Shown here: one piece after another, positions 1-6,030 of the stretch
Layout of the letters: every line of letters begins with the position of its first letter
Numbering within the stretch: position 1 is the first letter of the stretch
Assembly: GCA_017354515.1 (NCBI GenBank)
Contig: JAFMQT010000297.1
Span: forward strand, 1-6,078
Source of the DNA: Nocardia sp.
GTDB taxonomy: Bacteria; Actinomycetota; Actinomycetes; Mycobacteriales; Mycobacteriaceae
DNA length: 6,078 nucleotides
Reading direction: 5' to 3'
The notes under the pieces: generated by a model
Told to the model about the DNA's origin: nothing
The model's database searches: none
What the model saw: the letters and a program-made list of their open reading frames with translations, nothing else
Position numbers and translations under genes: made by a program

Positions 1-614
1 TCGCCGGCGACCAATTCGGCGCCGATCCCCAGTGGCCGGTTGGTGCGCACGTCCACCGACGGCTGCGGGCCGTTGATCGCCATGAACCGCAGGATGCGGG
101 CCTCGTCGGAGGACAGCTGGTCCAGGATCCGGTCGTAGGCCGGATGCACGGCCTCGGTGAAGTACACATCGGCGGAGCGGGCGAGCAGATTGTCACCGCG
201 GCGGCGCAGATCGGTGAGGGTCGGCGAGTTGACCAGGGCGCCGGCCGCATGTGGCGGCGCCACCGGATGTCCGTTGGTCGGGACGTAGCTGACGATCTCG
301 CGCACCGAGCCTTCGGTGACACCGAGGACGCTGCGCGCGACCGACTGCAACGCCGCGCCCGTGCGTTCGGCGATCTCGGTGGAGGATTCACCGTCGATCG
401 CGGCCTGTGCGATCTGCCGGGTCACCTCGAAACCGGTGCCGACCGCCCACTGACTGCCGCGCACCGCGGTTCCGGCCGCGAGTCCTGCCGCGCGGAAGAC
501 GCCGCGGATCATGCGGGCTTCGTTGCTGATCTGCCGCTTCTCCGCATCCGCGCTGCGCTTCACAGCGCGGGAACCGGGTCGGACCACATCCTGTCCGGTC
601 CTGTCCTCTGTCAC
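1..614 (-). CDS. Abi-alpha (DUF4393)-type protein, C-terminus beyond window
   Basis: This frame is open from the upstream region through base 1, giving 204 codons from a GTG at 614; the C-terminal part lies outside the window. Two features place it in the Abi-alpha/DUF4393 family: a small-residue-rich N-terminal half with QWAVGTGFEVT (residues 55-65), and a conserved block with LRRRGDNLLARSADV (136-150), HPAYDRIL (157-164) and DEARILR (170-176). The same blocks occur in the gene at 2120-3085, so the two are paralogs. Residues 38-75 could form an amphipathic or membrane-associating segment (inference). The start is uncertain. An in-frame GTG at 656 has a better ribosome binding site, GAGG at 666-669 with 9 bases spacing, and would add 14 residues (VDGSSPPGDIRGTD). 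The GTG at 614 has only a weak GGGG. The family is named for abortive infection, but no activity can be read from the sequence. It diverges from the DUF445 gene. Confidence 0.8.
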   Translation of the reverse strand, partial: MTEDRTGQDVVRPGSRAVKRSADAEKRQISNEARMIRGVFRAAGLAAGTAVRGSQWAVGTGFEVTRQIAQAAIDGESSTEIAERTGAALQSVARSVLGVTEGSVREIVSYVPTNGHPVAPPHAAGALVNSPTLTDLRRRGDNLLARSADVYFTEAVHPAYDRILDQLSSDEARILRFMAINGPQPSVDVRTNRPLGIGAELVAG

Positions 615-665
615 GTCTGTACCCCGAATATCGCCAGGTGGACTGCTGCCATCCACATACCACTG

Positions 666-669
666 CCTC
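666..669 (-). promoter_or_regulatory. Candidate RBS for alternative start at 656
   Basis: On the minus strand GAGG lies 9 bases before an in-frame GTG at 656-654. This supports the longer form of the divergent Abi-alpha-type protein. If the -10 proposed at 677-682 is real, transcription would begin near 670 and the site would sit at the extreme 5' end of the mRNA. That would favour the start at 614 instead. The two signals conflict and the sequence alone does not settle it. Confidence 0.35.
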
Positions 670-676
670 GACCAAT

Positions 677-706
677 ACGCTACCTTGGACCGGCTCATAA
701 CCCGAA
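677..706 (-). promoter_or_regulatory. Candidate promoter for the left Abi-alpha-type gene
   Basis: Read on the minus strand, TAGCGT (682-677) fits the actinobacterial -10 pattern TAnnnT. A weak -35-like TTCGGG (706-701) lies 18 bases upstream. The expected transcription start is near 670, just before the coding region. The -35 match is poor, so the call rests mainly on the -10 and on its position in a divergent intergenic region. Confidence 0.3.
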
Positions 707-737
707 TTGGACCCGTTTACGGAATTAGCAGTAAGGT
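707..737 (+). promoter_or_regulatory. Candidate promoter for the DUF445 / Abi-alpha operon
   Basis: TTGGAC at 707-712 resembles a -35 element, and TAAGGT at 732-737 fits the TAnnnT -10 pattern. The spacing of 19 bases is longer than ideal. A start near 744 would give a leader of about 63 bases before the GTG at 807. A second TTGGAC at 685-690 has no good -10 partner. The site lies back to back with the candidate promoter for the divergent gene. Confidence 0.35.
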
Positions 738-746
738 GCGCCTGGC

Positions 747-757
747 CGACCGGGTCG
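747..757. promoter_or_regulatory. Short palindrome in the DUF445 leader
   Basis: CGACC-G-GGTCG is a perfect 5+1+5 palindrome between the proposed +1 (about 744) and the ribosome binding site at 797-802. It could be an operator half-site pair. An 11-base palindrome can also occur by chance in GC-rich DNA, so this is a weak call. Confidence 0.2.
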
Positions 758-796
758 TGGAGTACCGCCCCCGGCGCGGTCACCGGTTCGTTCGGC

Positions 797-802
797 AGGA
801 GG
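797..802 (+). promoter_or_regulatory. Ribosome binding site fixing the DUF445 start
   Basis: AGGAGG ends 4 bases before the GTG at 807. This near-consensus Shine-Dalgarno sequence decides the start codon of the DUF445 gene, and no competing upstream in-frame start has such a signal. Confidence 0.75.
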
Positions 803-806
803 CATC

Positions 807-2129
807 GTGCTGGATAGTTTGCTCGGCTTTCACCCTACGATTCTGCTCGAACTGATCACGATTCCTCTGTTCACCGGTGTCATCGGCTACATCACCAACT
901 GGACCGGCATCCTCATGCTGTTCCGGCCACTTCGGTTCCACGGGTTTTCGATGCCCGGCCTTAAATGGCTGTTCCCCTATCTGCCCAAAAGCATTCAGGT
1001 GATACCGCTACTGCAGTACGACGGCCGGGTGGGCTGGCAGGGAATCGTGCCCTCGCGGGCGGACAAAATGGCCTCGATCGCCGTGGACAAAGGGCTGGCC
1101 AAACTGGGCAGCGTCGACGATTTCTATCGCGAGCTCGAACCCGATGAACTGGCCGCACATCTCGCCGAGAGCGCGCGGCCGCAGATTCGCGACATCGTGG
1201 AGGGCATCGCCAGGCGCGAACATCCGCAACTCTGGTACAACCTCCCGACCCGGGTCCGGGAACTGGTCCACGACCGGGTGGAGGAACAACTGCCGGATGT
1301 GCTGCGCGAGTTGACCGACGAACTCGGTTCGAACATCGAACAGCTCCTCGATGTCAAACTGATGGTGATCCGCTATTTCCAATCCCGCCCGCAGTTGCTG
1401 AACACGGTATTTCAGGTGCTGGGCGCCAAGGAGTTGCGGTTCATGCAGAACTTCGGCTTCTATTTCGGCGCGCCGATGGGTTTGGTACTGGTCGCGCTGC
1501 TGCATGTATCGCACTTGACGCCACTGGTGGTGCTGCCGGTGGGCGGTGTGATCATCGGCTGGGTGGTCAACTGGATCGGCCTGAACATGATCTTCGCCCC
1601 GGCCTATCCGAAGTGGTGGTGCCCGTGGCGTCGCGGTCTGCTGATCAAACGGCAGCCCGAAATCACCGAGGGCTACGCCGAATTGGTAGCGACCCAGATC
1701 ATGACCATCGCCAATATCGGCGACGAGTTGCTCAACGGTCCGCGCTCGGATCGCACCATGCAGATCCTGGAGGACACGCTGCGCCCGGCCACCGATCGTG
1801 CGCTCGGACCGGCCCGCGGCGCCTTCAAGATGATGATCGGCAGTTCCGACTACGACACGCTGAAATCGCGATTCGTCGATGAGGCCGCCTCGCTGGCGCC
1901 GGCAGCCTTCGCCGATCCGAACTTCAACGCGCGGCAGAGTAAGCAGGTCGGGAGTTATATCGCCAAACAGATGGCGGCCCTGTCGCCGCCGGACTTCGTA
2001 GAGATGCTGCGCTCGGCGATCAAACAGGACGAATGGCTGCTGTTCGTACACGGTGGCGTGCTGGGTCTGATCGCCGGATACGCCCACCTATTGATCTTCG
2101 GAACGGAAGTGGCAAAGGTATGGATGTGA
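807..2129 (+). CDS. DUF445 family membrane protein with two DUF445 units
   Basis: This 440-residue protein starts at a GTG behind AGGAGG. Hydrophobic stretches lie at about 11-39, 222-242, 243-264 and 410-431, so it is probably an inner membrane protein with large soluble segments between. The hallmark DUF445 motif at the first membrane segment, GYITNWTGILMLFRP (27-41), recurs at 251-265 as GWVVNWIGLNMIFAP. Each copy is followed by the family's GI/L-V/L segment (GIVPSRADKMA at 79-89, GLLIKRQPEI at 277-286), a long charged helical region, and a Gly-rich hydrophobic end (about 219-234 and 412-430). The chain is therefore best read as two full DUF445 units of about 200 residues each. DUF445 has no established biochemical function and no catalytic residues can be pointed to. 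The next gene overlaps its stop, and a divergent gene lies upstream; both encode Abi-alpha-type proteins. Confidence 0.88.
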   Translation: MLDSLLGFHPTILLELITIPLFTGVIGYITNWTGILMLFRPLRFHGFSMPGLKWLFPYLPKSIQVIPLLQYDGRVGWQGIVPSRADKMASIAVDKGLAKLGSVDDFYRELEPDELAAHLAESARPQIRDIVEGIARREHPQLWYNLPTRVRELVHDRVEEQLPDVLRELTDELGSNIEQLLDVKLMVIRYFQSRPQLLNTVFQVLGAKELRFMQNFGFYFGAPMGLVLVALLHVSHLTPLVVLPVGGVIIGWVVNWIGLNMIFAPAYPKWWCPWRRGLLIKRQPEITEGYAELVATQIMTIANIGDELLNGPRSDRTMQILEDTLRPATDRALGPARGAFKMMIGSSDYDTLKSRFVDEAASLAPAAFADPNFNARQSKQVGSYIAKQMAALSPPDFVEMLRSAIKQDEWLLFVHGGVLGLIAGYAHLLIFGTEVAKVWM

Positions 2130-3085
2130 GGGGGCCCGATGACAGGCCAACCGGCGACGCCGCGGAGCAGAAACCGGAGATCGAGACCGGATTCTCCGAG
2201 GACGCGGTGACGAAGGCCTATGTCGTGGCCCAGGACACCAGCTATGCCGGCCCCGAAGCACCGGAACCGGTCTCCGGCGAACTGGTGGCGCGAGCGCCGG
2301 GTGATCTGGTGCGCGCCGAGCGGGCCGGGAGCGGCTGGGTCGGGCCCGTGCGAGCCGGCACCGGGGTAGCGAGAGTCGCGCTCGGCGCGGTCGGCGAGGC
2401 CACATCGTGGACTCTGGGCACCGCCTTCGCGGTCACCAGTACCGTGGTGCGCGGGAGTATGGCCGGTCATCCGCCGCGAGTGGTGCTCGCACGCGCCAAT
2501 CACCGGCTGCGCGAATCGGTGCTGTGGGCGTTGGGGATCGACACCGCCGCCCCCGAGGCCCCGCTCGCCGCCAGCGCCCCGGGTCTGCGCGAACGCGGCG
2601 CCGAACTGCTGCGCCGCTCGGCCAGCGTGCGCGAGGACGAGGACCGCGAACATCCCGCCTTCGCGCGAATCCTGTCCGAACTGGCCCCGGACGAGGCGCG
2701 CATTCTGCGCCTGCTGTATCTGGACGGGGCCCAAGCCGCCCTGGACATCCGCCCCGGGCGCTCGGGCGCCGAACGTATCGAGGTCGGGCTGTCGCTGATC
2801 GCCGAAAGTGCCGCGGTGCGCTTCGGTGATCGGGTGGTGACCTATCTGACGAATCTGCGGCGGCTGGGCCTGATTACCGTCGACGGTGAGCGGCTGGACA
2901 ACCCCGCCCGCTATCAGCTGCTGGAATCGCAGCACGATATGCGGCGGCTGCTCAAACGCGGATCCGGTGTCAAGGTCAGCCGCCGGAGCATCGCGCTGAC
3001 GGCCTTCGGCGTCGAATTCACCCGTACCTGTCTGCCGGTGCCCCCGCTGGACCGGGCGCAGCAGGTCTCGGGACCGTCAGCGTAG
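2120..3085 (+). CDS. Abi-alpha (DUF4393)-type protein, second copy
   Basis: This protein has 321 residues from the ATG at 2120, which overlaps the DUF445 stop by 10 bases. GGAAG (2105-2109) lies 10 bases upstream. An in-frame GTG at 2126 with AAAGG (2114-2118) at 7 bases is an equally good start. Residues 1-70 are acidic and Pro/Gly-rich, probably disordered. Residues 75-116 are rich in small and hydrophobic residues, with WTLGTAFAVT at 97-106. The conserved block follows: LRERGAELLRRSASV (156-170), HPAFARIL (178-185) and DEARILR (191-197). The C-terminal part, with YLTNLRRLGLI (242-252) and SIALTAFGVEF (290-300), resembles the winged-helix-like end seen in Abi-alpha proteins (inference). It is clearly paralogous to the gene at 1-614, with a longer and more acidic N-terminus. 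Its place in the operon suggests a role tied to the DUF445 membrane protein. The abortive-infection label comes from the family name only. Confidence 0.82.
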   Translation: MDVRGPDDRPTGDAAEQKPEIETGFSEDAVTKAYVVAQDTSYAGPEAPEPVSGELVARAPGDLVRAERAGSGWVGPVRAGTGVARVALGAVGEATSWTLGTAFAVTSTVVRGSMAGHPPRVVLARANHRLRESVLWALGIDTAAPEAPLAASAPGLRERGAELLRRSASVREDEDREHPAFARILSELAPDEARILRLLYLDGAQAALDIRPGRSGAERIEVGLSLIAESAAVRFGDRVVTYLTNLRRLGLITVDGERLDNPARYQLLESQHDMRRLLKRGSGVKVSRRSIALTAFGVEFTRTCLPVPPLDRAQQVSGPSA

Positions 3086-3102
3086 GTCTCGGGGCTGTCA
3101 GC
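3063..3102. repeat. Tandem 21-base repeat at a convergent gene junction
   Basis: AGGTCTCGGGACCGTCAGC (3063-3081) is followed with a period of 21 bases by AGGTCTCGGGGCTGTCAGC (3084-3102), matching at 17 of 19 positions. The first copy encodes the last residues of the plus-strand Abi-alpha-type protein. The second spans the intergenic gap and the TCA that is the stop of the minus-strand ABC-F gene. It looks like a small tandem duplication that reset the ends of one or both genes. Confidence 0.6.
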
Positions 3103-3104
3103 CC
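3092..3104. terminator. Small hairpin between convergent genes
   Basis: GGGCT-GTC-AGCCC forms a perfect 5-bp stem with a 3-base loop, overlapping the ABC-F stop codon. No T-tract follows on either strand. It could act as a weak bidirectional terminator or mRNA 3' end, but it is short. A second, smaller stem, GGTC/GACC, lies at 3064-3075. Confidence 0.25.
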
Positions 3105-4948
3105 ACCTCGTCGGCCAGTTCCAGCCAGCGCGCCTCGGTGCTCTCCTTCTCGGCCTGCACCTGTTTGAGTTCCGCGCCCAGGTCCACCAGTTTGTCCGGG
3201 TCGGTGGCGGCCTCGGCCAAGGCGGCGTGCAGGCGTTCCTCGCGTTCGGTCAACTTCTCCAGGGTGCGTTCGAGTCGGCCGAATTCCTTGCGGGCGGCGC
3301 GATAGGCCGCCGAATCGGTAGCGGGAGCGGCATTTCCGGCGGGGGCCGAACCCTGCGGGCGGCGCGCGGACTCGGCGCGGGCGGCGCGGCGGCGCAGATA
3401 CTCTTCGATCCCGCCCGGCAGGTTGGTCAGCGCCCCATCGCCGAACAGGGCCCAGGTGGAATCGCAGATCCGCTCGATCAGATAGCGATCGTGGCTGATC
3501 ACAACCATGGTTCCGGGCCAGCCGTCGAGCAGATCCTCGAGTTGCTGCAGCGTGTCGATATCCAGATCGTTGGTGGGTTCGTCGAGCAGCAGCACATTCG
3601 GCTCCGCCATCAGGATCCGGGTCAGCTGCAGTCGCCGCCGTTCACCACCGGACAGGTCCCGCACCGGCGTGCGCTGTTTGGCCGGGGTGAAGCCGAGCCG
3701 TTCGGCCAGCTGGCCGGCACTGATCTCCTTGTCGCCCAGCATGGTTCGCTCGGCGACATCCGAAACCGCCTCCAGTACCCGCATATCGGTGGGCAGATCG
3801 TCGAGTTCCTGTCGCAGCCAGCCGATTCGCACGGTCTGCCCCTGAATCCGGCGACCGGCCACCGGCTCCGCGTTTCCCGCCAAGGCCCGCAGCAGCGTGG
3901 TCTTTCCGGAACCGTTGACCCCGACCAGGCCAACGCGTTCACCGGGCGCCAGCCGCCAGGTCAGATCGCGGACCAGCTCGCGGCCGTCCGGGGTGGCCAG
4001 CGTGGCGTCCTCGAGTTCGATCACCACCCGGCCCAGGCGTTTTCGCGCGAAGGAGGCCAATTGTACGGTATCGCGCGGGGGCGGCACATCGGCGATCAAC
4101 GCCTCGGCGGCCTCGACCCGGTAGCGGGGTTTGGAGGTGCGGGCCTGGGGGCCGCGGCGCAGCCAGGCCAATTCCTTGCGAGCCAGATTGCGGCGGCGGG
4201 CCTCACTGGCGTCGGCCTGGCGGGCCCGTTCGGCGCGCGCGAAAATCCAGTCGTTGTAACCGCCCTCGTAACTTTCCACCTTGCCGCCGACCACTTCCCA
4301 GGTGCGGGTGGCGACGGTGTCGAGGAACCAGCGATCGTGGGTGACGACGATCAGCGCGCAGCGCCGCGACAGCAGATGGTCGGCGAGCCACTGCACGCCC
4401 TCGACATCGAGGTGGTTGGTGGGTTCGTCCAGGACCAGCAGATCGAGTTCGCGCACGAGAGCCGCGGCGAGTGCGACCCGGCGACGTTCCCCACCGGACA
4501 GATTCGCCACCGTGGCATCCATCCCCAGGTCCGCGATTCCGATCCCCTCGAGGACGCCGCGGATTCGCGGATCGGCGGCCCATTCATGTTCGGCGACACC
4601 GTGATCGGTCGCGCCCGCAGCACCGAGCGAGTCCTCGGCCAGGCCGGCGAGCACCACCTCGCCGACGGTGGCTTCCTCCGGCAGCCGGCTGTACTGTCCG
4701 CCTCCGGGCCCGGCGCTCCAGCCGTGCTGGGTGACCACCGCCATCCGCAGCCCGTTGATCCGGCTGACCCGGCCGCTGTCGGCGTCCTCGATTCCGGCCA
4801 GGACCTCGAGCAGTGTGGTCTTACCGCCGCCGTTCAGGCCGACGACGCCGATCCGCTCGCCCTCCTGCACACCGAGGGACACCCCGTCCAGTAGCGGGGT
4901 GACTCCGAAGCTCTTGTGGACCTGCTCCAGATTGATCAGATTCGCCAA
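3098..4948 (-). CDS. Uup-type ABC-F family ATPase
   Basis: This 616-residue soluble protein has two ABC ATPase domains and no membrane segments, as in ABC-F translation factors that act at the ribosome. Domain 1 has Walker A GLNGGGKTT (37-45), signature LSGGE (150-154), Walker B with DEPTNHLD (174-181) and H-switch His204. The charged inter-domain linker spans about 235-300. Domain 2 has Walker A GVNGSGKTT (343-351), signature LSGGE (432-436), DEPTNDLD (456-463) and His486. Both sites look competent for ATP hydrolysis. A Lys/Glu-rich coiled coil at about 546-615 matches the Uup-type C-terminal domain, which binds nucleic acid in Uup. The start is a TTG giving MANLINLEQV, the usual N-terminus; GGAAGAGGAA at 4957-4966 lies 8 bases upstream. 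An in-frame GTG at 4990 would add 14 residues but has no purine-rich site. The gene lies 152 bases downstream of ispE on the same strand and may be co-transcribed with it. Its exact substrate or ribosomal state is unknown. Confidence 0.93.
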   Translation of the reverse strand: MANLINLEQVHKSFGVTPLLDGVSLGVQEGERIGVVGLNGGGKTTLLEVLAGIEDADSGRVSRINGLRMAVVTQHGWSAGPGGGQYSRLPEEATVGEVVLAGLAEDSLGAAGATDHGVAEHEWAADPRIRGVLEGIGIADLGMDATVANLSGGERRRVALAAALVRELDLLVLDEPTNHLDVEGVQWLADHLLSRRCALIVVTHDRWFLDTVATRTWEVVGGKVESYEGGYNDWIFARAERARQADASEARRRNLARKELAWLRRGPQARTSKPRYRVEAAEALIADVPPPRDTVQLASFARKRLGRVVIELEDATLATPDGRELVRDLTWRLAPGERVGLVGVNGSGKTTLLRALAGNAEPVAGRRIQGQTVRIGWLRQELDDLPTDMRVLEAVSDVAERTMLGDKEISAGQLAERLGFTPAKQRTPVRDLSGGERRRLQLTRILMAEPNVLLLDEPTNDLDIDTLQQLEDLLDGWPGTMVVISHDRYLIERICDSTWALFGDGALTNLPGGIEEYLRRRAARAESARRPQGSAPAGNAAPATDSAAYRAARKEFGRLERTLEKLTEREERLHAALAEAATDPDKLVDLGAELKQVQAEKESTEARWLELADEVG

Positions 4949-4956
4949 GGGGTGGG

Positions 4957-4966
4957 TTCCTCTTCC
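4957..4966 (-). promoter_or_regulatory. Ribosome binding site supporting the TTG start of the ABC-F gene
   Basis: GGAAGAGGAA on the minus strand ends 8 bases before the TTG at 4948-4946. This purine-rich stretch favours the TTG over the upstream GTG at 4990. A UUG start may keep expression moderate. Confidence 0.6.
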
Positions 4967-5070
4967 GGTGTCGCGGATCGGTGCGCTCACGGCGATGCGG
5001 GCTCGCGGGATTCGACGCGGGGACGACCGCGCTCGGGTCCGGCCGCACCGCTGGAAGGTTACGGCACCCG

Positions 5071-5095
5071 GCGACCGCGGCCCGCAGACGGTCGC
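5071..5095 (-). terminator. Hairpin just downstream of ispE
   Basis: The arms GCGACCG (5071-5077) and CGGTCGC (5089-5095) are exact inverted repeats around an 11-base loop. The hairpin begins 5 bases after the ispE stop (5103-5101). No T-tract follows. It could be a tail-less actinobacterial terminator, a processing site or an mRNA-stabilising 3' end. If it terminates fully, the ABC-F gene needs its own promoter in 4949-5070, where only a weak TAACCT (5061-5056) was seen. Confidence 0.35.
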
Positions 5096-5100
5096 GGAAG

Positions 5101-6030
5101 TCAGTGCGCGCCGGGACCGCTGATCACCCGGGCTCCGGGCACCGGACCGGCCGCGGTGCGCACGCTACGGCATACCCCCGCCCCCGACAGTTCCGCGGAG
5201 ACCGCGACCGCGGCCTCCTCGTCGACACACAGGAACGCGCAGGTGGGTCCGGAACCGGAGACGATCCCGGCCAGTGCGCCGGCGTCCACCCCGGCCCGCA
5301 GCGTGCGCCGCAGTACCGGATTGATCGATAACGCCGCGGCTTGCAGATCGTTACCGAGCAATGGGGCCAGGTGGTTGGGATCCCCGGAGGCCAGTGCCTG
5401 CAGCAACTCCTGCGGATCTCCCAACCGCGGCGGGTTGCCCTGCTGGCGCAGCCGGTCCAGTTCTGCGAACACCAGCGGTGTGGACAGTCCGTCCTTGGCG
5501 AGGGCAAGTACCCAGTGAAAGGTGTTGCGCGACAACACCGGAAGCAGCGATTCGCCTCTCCCCCGCCCCAGCGCGGTACCGCCGTGCAGTGCGAACGGCA
5601 CATCGCTGCCCAGGTCGGCGGCGAGGGTATTCAATTCCTCGCGGGACATCCCCAGATTCCACAGCTCGTTGAGGCCGACCAGGGCGGCCGCGGCGTCGGC
5701 GCTGCCACCGGCCATCCCGCCCGCCACCGGGATCCCCTTGTCGATCGAAATCTCCACCAGCGGCGCCCGGCCGGCCAGATGAGCCAGCTGAACGGCCGCC
5801 TGCCACACCAGATTGCCGCGATCGGTGGGCACCTGCGCGGCTCCCTCGCCGGTCACGGTAACCGTCAGCGAGTTACTGGGCGCGAGGTGGATGTCGTCGT
5901 GCAGGGACAGCGCCTGAAACACCGTCGTCAGCTCGTGATATCCGTCACCGCGCAGGTCACCGACCCCGAGATGAAGATTCACCTTGGAGGGTGCGCGCAC
6001 AACGACCGAACGGGGTACCACCGACAACAC
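5101..6030 (-). CDS. ispE: 4-diphosphocytidyl-2-C-methyl-D-erythritol kinase
   Basis: This 309-residue GHMP-family kinase catalyses the ATP-dependent phosphorylation of CDP-ME at the 2-hydroxyl, a mid-pathway step of the cytosolic MEP isoprenoid route. Visible hallmarks are APSKVNLHLGVGD (13-25) with the expected catalytic Lys16, and DGYHELTTVFQALSL (29-43). The Gly/Ser-rich ATP loop is PVAGGMAGGSADAAAAL (101-117). GSDVPFALHGGTALGRGRGE (141-160) carries the expected catalytic Asp143, and the C-terminal GHMP motif is GIVSGSGPTCAF (255-266). The ending GAGVCRSVRTAAGPVPGARV is typical of Mycobacteriales IspE. Length is normal (about 300 residues). The start is a GTG at 6030 with no Shine-Dalgarno sequence; a TAATCT -10-like hexamer 6 bases upstream suggests a leaderless mRNA. 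In-frame TTG 6027 and GTG 6021 are alternatives. In related genomes ksgA is usually upstream, but only 48 bases of that side are in the window. Confidence 0.97.
   Translation of the reverse strand: MLSVVPRSVVVRAPSKVNLHLGVGDLRGDGYHELTTVFQALSLHDDIHLAPSNSLTVTVTGEGAAQVPTDRGNLVWQAAVQLAHLAGRAPLVEISIDKGIPVAGGMAGGSADAAAALVGLNELWNLGMSREELNTLAADLGSDVPFALHGGTALGRGRGESLLPVLSRNTFHWVLALAKDGLSTPLVFAELDRLRQQGNPPRLGDPQELLQALASGDPNHLAPLLGNDLQAAALSINPVLRRTLRAGVDAGALAGIVSGSGPTCAFLCVDEEAAVAVSAELSGAGVCRSVRTAAGPVPGARVISGPGAH

Noticed and set aside
144..728. A 194-codon open frame on the plus strand over the left gene
   Set aside because: The minus frame here carries the conserved Abi-alpha blocks. The plus frame runs into the intergenic promoter region and has no recognisable features.
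1008..2087. A 359-codon open frame on the minus strand opposite the DUF445 gene
   Set aside because: Composition is rich in Gln, Arg, His and Asp with no membrane segments or motifs. It is a shadow of the coding strand.
1955..2935. A 326-codon open frame on the minus strand opposite the second Abi-alpha-type gene
   Set aside because: The plus-strand frame has clear homology to its paralog. This frame is low-complexity, crosses a gene boundary and has no motif.
3227..4894. A 555-codon open frame on the plus strand, antisense to the ABC-F gene
   Set aside because: It lies wholly opposite a gene with clear catalytic motifs. It is Gly/Ala/Gln-rich with no recognisable domain, as expected from third-position G/C bias.
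4949..4990. N-terminal extension of the ABC-F protein from a GTG at 4990
   Set aside because: There is no purine-rich site before it, and the extra 14 residues precede the normal family N-terminus. The TTG at 4948 has a good ribosome binding site.
5056..5061. TAACCT as a -10 for a separate ABC-F promoter
   Set aside because: No -35-like sequence lies at a suitable distance, and a single TAnnnT match is common by chance.
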